From JBHEKP01 sp041859375 (lineage in GTDB: Bacteria > Hydrogenedentota > Hydrogenedentia > Hydrogenedentales > CAITNO01): 9,521 bases of DNA. The notes below the pieces were generated by a model, which saw only the letters and a program-made list of their open reading frames with translations, searched no databases and was not told the DNA's origin. How positions within the stretch are numbered: position 1 is the stretch's first letter; the number at the start of each line of letters is the position of its first letter. Below, piece by piece: positions 7,386-9,521 of this stretch. The position numbers were made by a program, and so were the translations under genes. Location of the stretch: the NCBI GenBank assembly GCA_041859375.1, contig JBHEKP010000320.1:1-9521 (forward strand). Reading direction: 5' to 3'.

Positions 7386-8027
7386 ATGAAAACGATGCTT
7401 AAAGTTCTGGGTGGAATCATCGGGGTGATTGTCGCCGTGCTGGCCGTGCCCGTATGGGTTTATTTTCCCGGCCACAATTTCCGGACCGTGGAGCAGGGGG
7501 CCTTCTACGGTTCCCGCCAGATGGGCGAGGGCGCGCTGAACCGGGCCTTCCGCAAGCACGGCGTGCGCACCCTCATCAACCTGCGCGGGGAAAACCCCGG
7601 CAAGCCCTGGTTTGACGAGGAGGCGGCGGCCTGCGCCGCGAACGGGGTGGTGCATGAAAACCTGGGCTGGTCCAAGAACAGCCTGCCCGCACCGGAGTCC
7701 CTGGCCCGGTTCATCAACATCGTGGAGACGGGGCAAAAGCCCTTCCTCGCCCACTGCGAGGGCGGCACCCACCGCACTGGTGTGGCCGCGGCGGTGTACC
7801 TGCTGCTCAAGGGCGAAAGCACCGCAACGGCGCGGAAGCAGTTCGGGCCCTTCTTCAACGACGCGCCCATCGGCCAGCTTGTGGACCTGTACGAGGGGAG
7901 CGGCATGCCCTTCAAACAGTGGGCGCTGGAGGTGTATCCGGGCAGGTATGCGGCGTTGAAGAACGCGCCCGCGCCGGTGGCCGCGCCGGGTGGCGGGGCT
8001 GTGCCCACGGCGGCACCCGCAGGGTGA
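7386..8027 (+). CDS. Membrane-anchored dual-specificity/tyrosine-type phosphatase
   Basis: Cys-dependent phosphatase of the PTP/DSP superfamily, 213 residues. An N-terminal helix (about 7-27) after a lysine-containing start predicts a signal anchor with the catalytic domain outside the cytoplasm. The domain begins with GAFYGSRQM (38-46), the place of the family's YRS-Q motif, then RTLINLRGE (61-69). The active-site loop HCEGGTHRTG (123-132) fits H-C-x5-R-T/S-G, with Cys124 as nucleophile and Arg130 as phosphate binder. No Asp stands in the usual general-acid segment (about 88-100), where only Glu91 is acidic. The C-terminus is a Pro/Ala/Gly tail (194-213). The ATG at 7386 is chosen because GGAG (7374-7377) is 8 nt upstream; a TTG at 7371 in the same frame has no such site. 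It is probably co-transcribed with the ceramidase-like gene. Protein and lipid phosphates are both possible substrates. Confidence 0.82.
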   Translation: MKTMLKVLGGIIGVIVAVLAVPVWVYFPGHNFRTVEQGAFYGSRQMGEGALNRAFRKHGVRTLINLRGENPGKPWFDEEAAACAANGVVHENLGWSKNSLPAPESLARFINIVETGQKPFLAHCEGGTHRTGVAAAVYLLLKGESTATARKQFGPFFNDAPIGQLVDLYEGSGMPFKQWALEVYPGRYAALKNAPAPVAAPGGGAVPTAAPAG

Positions 8028-8040
8028 GGGCAGGGGGGAG

Positions 8041-8163
8041 TGGACAGGAGTGGACGGGGGTGGACTGAAGTGGACTGAAGTGGACGGGGGTGGACGGGGG
8101 TGGACGGGATGGACGGGATGGACGGGATGGACGGGATGGACGGGATGGACGGGATGGACGGAG
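8041..8163 (+). repeat. TGGAC tandem array, 10-bp then 9-bp units
   Basis: Six 10-bp units (TGGAC plus AGGAG, GGGGG or TGAAG; 8041-8100) run straight into six perfect 9-bp TGGACGGGA units (8101-8154) and a seventh variant, TGGACGGAG (8155-8163). The array fills the gap between two convergent genes, starting 13 nt after the phosphatase stop and ending 3 nt from the stop of the minus-strand gene. G-runs separated by 5-6 nt fit the pattern of a G-quadruplex on the + strand. Reading frames through it (WTG or VHP repeats) are not genes. Confidence 0.95.
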
Positions 8164-8166
8164 GGA

Positions 8167-9033
8167 TTAGGGGGTTGAGGGGAGTTTTTTACCGTGGTGG
8201 AGGAGGTAACTGCGGCATTTTTCGGTGAGGTATTTGGTGGGGTCGGCGAGGGGGGCCAGGTTTTTGAGTGCGCGGCAGGCGGGATCGGCGCAGTCGACGA
8301 TGAACTGGATGCCCTCGTGGACGATGTGCGTGCCGCCCGCGTCGCGCATGCGTTCGAAGAGGCGCGCCCACCATTGGGCCTGGCGCGGGTGTTCCCCGGT
8401 GAGGGCGGGCATGAAGGCGGCAAGCTCGCCCAGGGTCAGGGTTGCGGCGGGCACGCAGAGCTGCGGGGGCAGGGTGCGGGGGGCCCCGCCGCGCACGGTG
8501 TGCGCACAGTCTTCTGCCGGGGGCGGCGGGGAGGGAAAGTCTTGGTTCTCTGGGGCGGACGTGTTGGGCGGTTCGGGCAGGGATGCGGTGGGGGTGTCGT
8601 TGTTGCGCACGGTGTGCGCACGGATTTCGGGCGGGATTTCGGCGAAACGCTCAAGGGCGCGCTGTCGTTCCACGGGTCCGAGACGGGTGAGTTTTGGGGT
8701 GAGGCCGTTTGCGAAGCGTTTTCCGGCGCGTGCGAGGCGCATATGGACGGCGTCGTCGCAGTGCTCGTGCCAGTCGTGGACAATGACACCGCCGGGGTCG
8801 GGGTCGAGCCAGCGGCATTCGAGGAGGGCGCTGAAGAGTTCGGCGGGGTCGCCGGTGAAGCCGATGCGCTCGGCGATGATGCCGGGGGTGTATTTTCCAA
8901 TGCGGCCGTCGGGGGTGTAGAGGTCGGTGAAGTGCCAGAGGCATTCGAGGATGCCGACGGCGTGGGGCAGGGGCAGGGCGAGCCTGCGGGCGAGGAGGAG
9001 GAGTTTGGGGTGGTTCATGGCGCCGCGTTTCAT
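8167..9033 (-). CDS. Phage replication-type winged-helix protein
   Basis: A 288-residue protein resembling phage replication-initiation (O-like or DnaD-like) proteins. It was recognised by pattern only; no exact family is claimed. The N-terminal part (about 1-110) looks like a winged helix: MNHPKLLLLARRL (6-18), AVGILECLWHFTDLY (25-39), PDGRIGKY (41-48), then a wing ending in the characteristic HDWHEH (86-91). A Pro-rich linker (about 134-200) carries two copies of AHTVR (139-143, 177-181). The C-terminal part (about 200-288) includes QAQWWARLFERM and DPTKYLTEKCRSYL, possibly contacting a helicase or primase. AAAGGAG 8 nt upstream fixes the start. No other phage gene is visible, so this is an orphan or the remnant of a mobile element. 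The opposite strand is also open, but has no ribosome site and a low-complexity G/V/E-rich translation. Confidence 0.72.
   Translation of the reverse strand: MKRGAMNHPKLLLLARRLALPLPHAVGILECLWHFTDLYTPDGRIGKYTPGIIAERIGFTGDPAELFSALLECRWLDPDPGGVIVHDWHEHCDDAVHMRLARAGKRFANGLTPKLTRLGPVERQRALERFAEIPPEIRAHTVRNNDTPTASLPEPPNTSAPENQDFPSPPPPAEDCAHTVRGGAPRTLPPQLCVPAATLTLGELAAFMPALTGEHPRQAQWWARLFERMRDAGGTHIVHEGIQFIVDCADPACRALKNLAPLADPTKYLTEKCRSYLLHHGKKLPSTP
8491..8508 (+). repeat. 17-bp dyad repeat, copy 1 (linker-coding)
   Basis: GCGCACGGTGTGCGCAC, containing GCGCAC-GGT-GTGCGC as interrupted dyad and, with the next base, the 10-bp palindrome TGTGCGCACA (8499-8508). It lies within the Pro-rich linker of the replication-type gene, encoding CAHTVR. 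The 17 bases are identical to copy 2, including all third codon positions. Confidence 0.75.
8605..8622 (+). repeat. 17-bp dyad repeat, copy 2 (linker-coding)
   Basis: The same GCGCACGGTGTGCGCAC sequence, starting 114 bp from copy 1 and encoding RAHTVR. The codons used are the ones common in this GC-rich genome, so identity at DNA level alone does not prove selection on the DNA. Confidence 0.75.
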
Positions 9034-9041
9034 GGGACGAT

Positions 9042-9048
9042 CTCCTTT
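9042..9048 (-). promoter_or_regulatory. Ribosome binding site of replication-type gene
   Basis: AAAGGAG on the minus strand, 8 nt before the ATG at 9033. It selects this start over an in-frame upstream codon at 9084 and supports minus-strand coding here. Confidence 0.75.
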
Positions 9049-9065
9049 GGGTTGCGTTGGGCGGG

Positions 9066-9079
9066 GTGTGCGCGCACAC
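9066..9079. promoter_or_regulatory. 14-bp perfect palindrome, candidate operator
   Basis: GTGTGCGCGCACAC is a perfect palindrome 33 nt upstream of the minus-strand start. A weak -10-like TATAGG (minus strand, 9092-9087) would place the RNA start just beside it. Larger flanking arms GGGGTGT (9063-9069) and ACACCCC (9081-9087) add a further dyad. The half-site TGTGCGC also occurs in the two repeats inside the gene, suggesting autoregulation; this is inference. Confidence 0.4.
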
Positions 9080-9128
9080 AACACCCCCTATAAGATCAGC
9101 GCGGGTTGTTGCGTTTTTGGAGAGAATC

Positions 9129-9146
9129 CGCAGATTGCGCAGATTG
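9129..9146 (+). repeat. Two tandem CGCAGATTG units
   Basis: Two perfect 9-nt copies side by side at 9129-9137 and 9138-9146. This resembles the CGCAGATTACGCAGATT-style dispersed intergenic repeats I recall from many environmental bacterial genomes. No function is known to me. Confidence 0.8.
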
Positions 9147-9154
9147 GGAAGGGG

Positions 9155-9187
9155 ATTAACCACGGAATACACGGAACACACGGAAGG
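9155..9187 (+). repeat. Three-unit CACGGAANA repeat
   Basis: After ATTAAC come CACGGAATA (9161-9169), CACGGAACA (9170-9178) and CACGGAAGG (9179-9187), again exact 9-nt units. It belongs to the ACCACGGAATACACGG-type dispersed repeat. Non-coding. Confidence 0.85.
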
Positions 9188-9190
9188 GGA

Positions 9191-9285
9191 GATTAACCAC
9201 AAGGGGCGCAAAGAACACAAAGAAAACAAAATGAAGGGAAAGAGGAGGAGATTAGCCACAAAAGGCACAAAGGAGCACAAAAGGG
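9191..9285 (+). repeat. Purine-rich composite repeat, copy 1
   Basis: The first half, GATTAAC then CACAAGGGG (9198), CGCAAAGAA (9207), CACAAAGAA (9216), AACAAAATG (9225), AAGGGAAAG (9234), is phased at exactly 9 nt. The second half starts GATTAGC at 9250 with CACAAAAGG (9257) and two slightly longer CACAAAGGAG-type units. The same two-part order recurs at 9353. Non-coding; it reads as cysteine- and leucine-rich nonsense on the other strand. Confidence 0.85.
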
Positions 9286-9320
9286 TGAAGAGGGGAAGGA
9301 AAGAGGGAAGAGAAGAGGCA

Positions 9321-9339
9321 TCACGCAAAGACGCAAAGG
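9321..9339 (+). repeat. ACGCAAAG tandem pair
   Basis: ACGCAAAG occurs twice in tandem (9323-9330, 9331-9338) after TC. It matches the TCACGCAAAGACGCAAAG-type dispersed repeat and separates the two copies of the larger composite repeat. Confidence 0.75.
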
Positions 9340-9352
9340 AAGAAGGATGAGG

Positions 9353-9469
9353 GATTAACCACAAGGGACACAAGGAGCACAAAGAAAACAAAATAAAGGG
9401 GAAGAGGAGGGAAAGAGGAGGAGATTGGCCACAAAAGGCACAAGGAACACAAGGAAAACAAAATGAAGG
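9353..9469 (+). repeat. Purine-rich composite repeat, copy 2
   Basis: GATTAAC then CACAAGGGA (9360), CACAAGGAG (9369), CACAAAGAA (9378), AACAAAATA (9387), AAGGGGAAG (9396); then GATTGGC at 9423 with CACAAAAGG (9430), CACAAGGAA twice (9439, 9448) and AACAAAATG (9457). All units are 9 nt. Its halves start 70 bp apart instead of 59 bp in copy 1, because of extra GAGG/GAAA-type spacer. The remaining bases to the window end (9470-9521) hold no feature I can support. Confidence 0.85.
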
Positions 9470-9521
9470 CCGTTTTAAAGGCCCCTGAGATCGGCGAGCC
9501 TCCCTCATCCCTCGCAGTGGA

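Noticed and set aside
8041..8163. CRISPR array
   Set aside because: Units are 9-10 bp and contiguous with no unique spacers, and no cas gene is near.
5694..8423. Very long minus-strand open frame (909 codons)
   Set aside because: It lies opposite two clear + strand enzymes, its translation is rich in H, R, G and V as expected of an antisense frame in GC-rich DNA, and it runs through the tandem array as VHP repeats.
8194..9093. + strand open frame opposite the replication-type gene
   Set aside because: No ribosome site, a G/V/E/A-rich translation without motifs, and the minus strand has both a ribosome site and a coherent winged-helix pattern.
9191..9469. Insertion sequence or integron attC cassette array
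   Set aside because: No transposase or integrase, no terminal inverted repeats and no target duplication; the repeats are direct and purine-rich.
9466..9484. GGCC hairpin around TTTTAAA as terminator
   Set aside because: The stem is only 4-5 bp and no convincing T-run follows directly on either strand.
8651..9508. Minus-strand frame giving Cys/Leu-rich peptide through the repeats
   Set aside because: Peptides such as SLCSLCPLWL or SVCSVYSVV are spurious translations of the 9-nt intergenic repeats; it has no start context and overlaps the real gene out of frame.

Overview
The window is GC-rich chromosomal DNA from an uncultured-type, Gram-negative-looking bacterium. The layout and the intergenic repeat families recall Hydrogenedentota, Planctomycetota or Lentisphaerota genomes. 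This placement rests on gene style and repeat style only and has low confidence.

Region 1 (about 1-3790, + strand) is a compact division and cell-wall cluster, murC-ftsQ-ftsZ. An extended -10 promoter precedes murC. murC and ftsQ overlap at ATGA. ftsZ follows 46 nt later behind a near-perfect Shine-Dalgarno sequence, and a strong intrinsic terminator closes the unit. MurC finishes the L-alanine addition to UDP-MurNAc, FtsQ is the single-pass divisome scaffold and FtsZ is the ring-forming GTPase. murB, ddl and ftsA are all absent from their usual places between these genes.

Region 2 (about 3800-8027, + strand) holds three enzymes that each start with a signal peptide or membrane anchor: a lipase-like alpha/beta hydrolase with an unrecognised N-terminal domain, a neutral-ceramidase-like metal hydrolase with a calcium-loop insertion, and a membrane-anchored Cys-dependent (dual-specificity-type) phosphatase. 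The hydrolase and the ceramidase-like gene each have their own -10 box. The phosphatase probably shares a transcript with the ceramidase-like gene. The set suggests lipid or envelope turnover outside the cytoplasmic membrane, but the substrates cannot be read from sequence.

Region 3 (about 8028-9521) looks accessory. It starts with a G-rich tandem array (10-bp units turning into 9-bp units, G-quadruplex-compatible) between two convergent genes. Next is a minus-strand gene for a phage-replication-type winged-helix protein, with a palindrome upstream of its start and a 17-bp dyad-containing sequence repeated exactly inside its linker-coding part. The window ends in about 350 bp of purine-rich intergenic repeats. 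Several different-looking families there share one 9-nt module length, and one super-unit is duplicated. No tRNA, rRNA, CRISPR array or transposase gene was seen.
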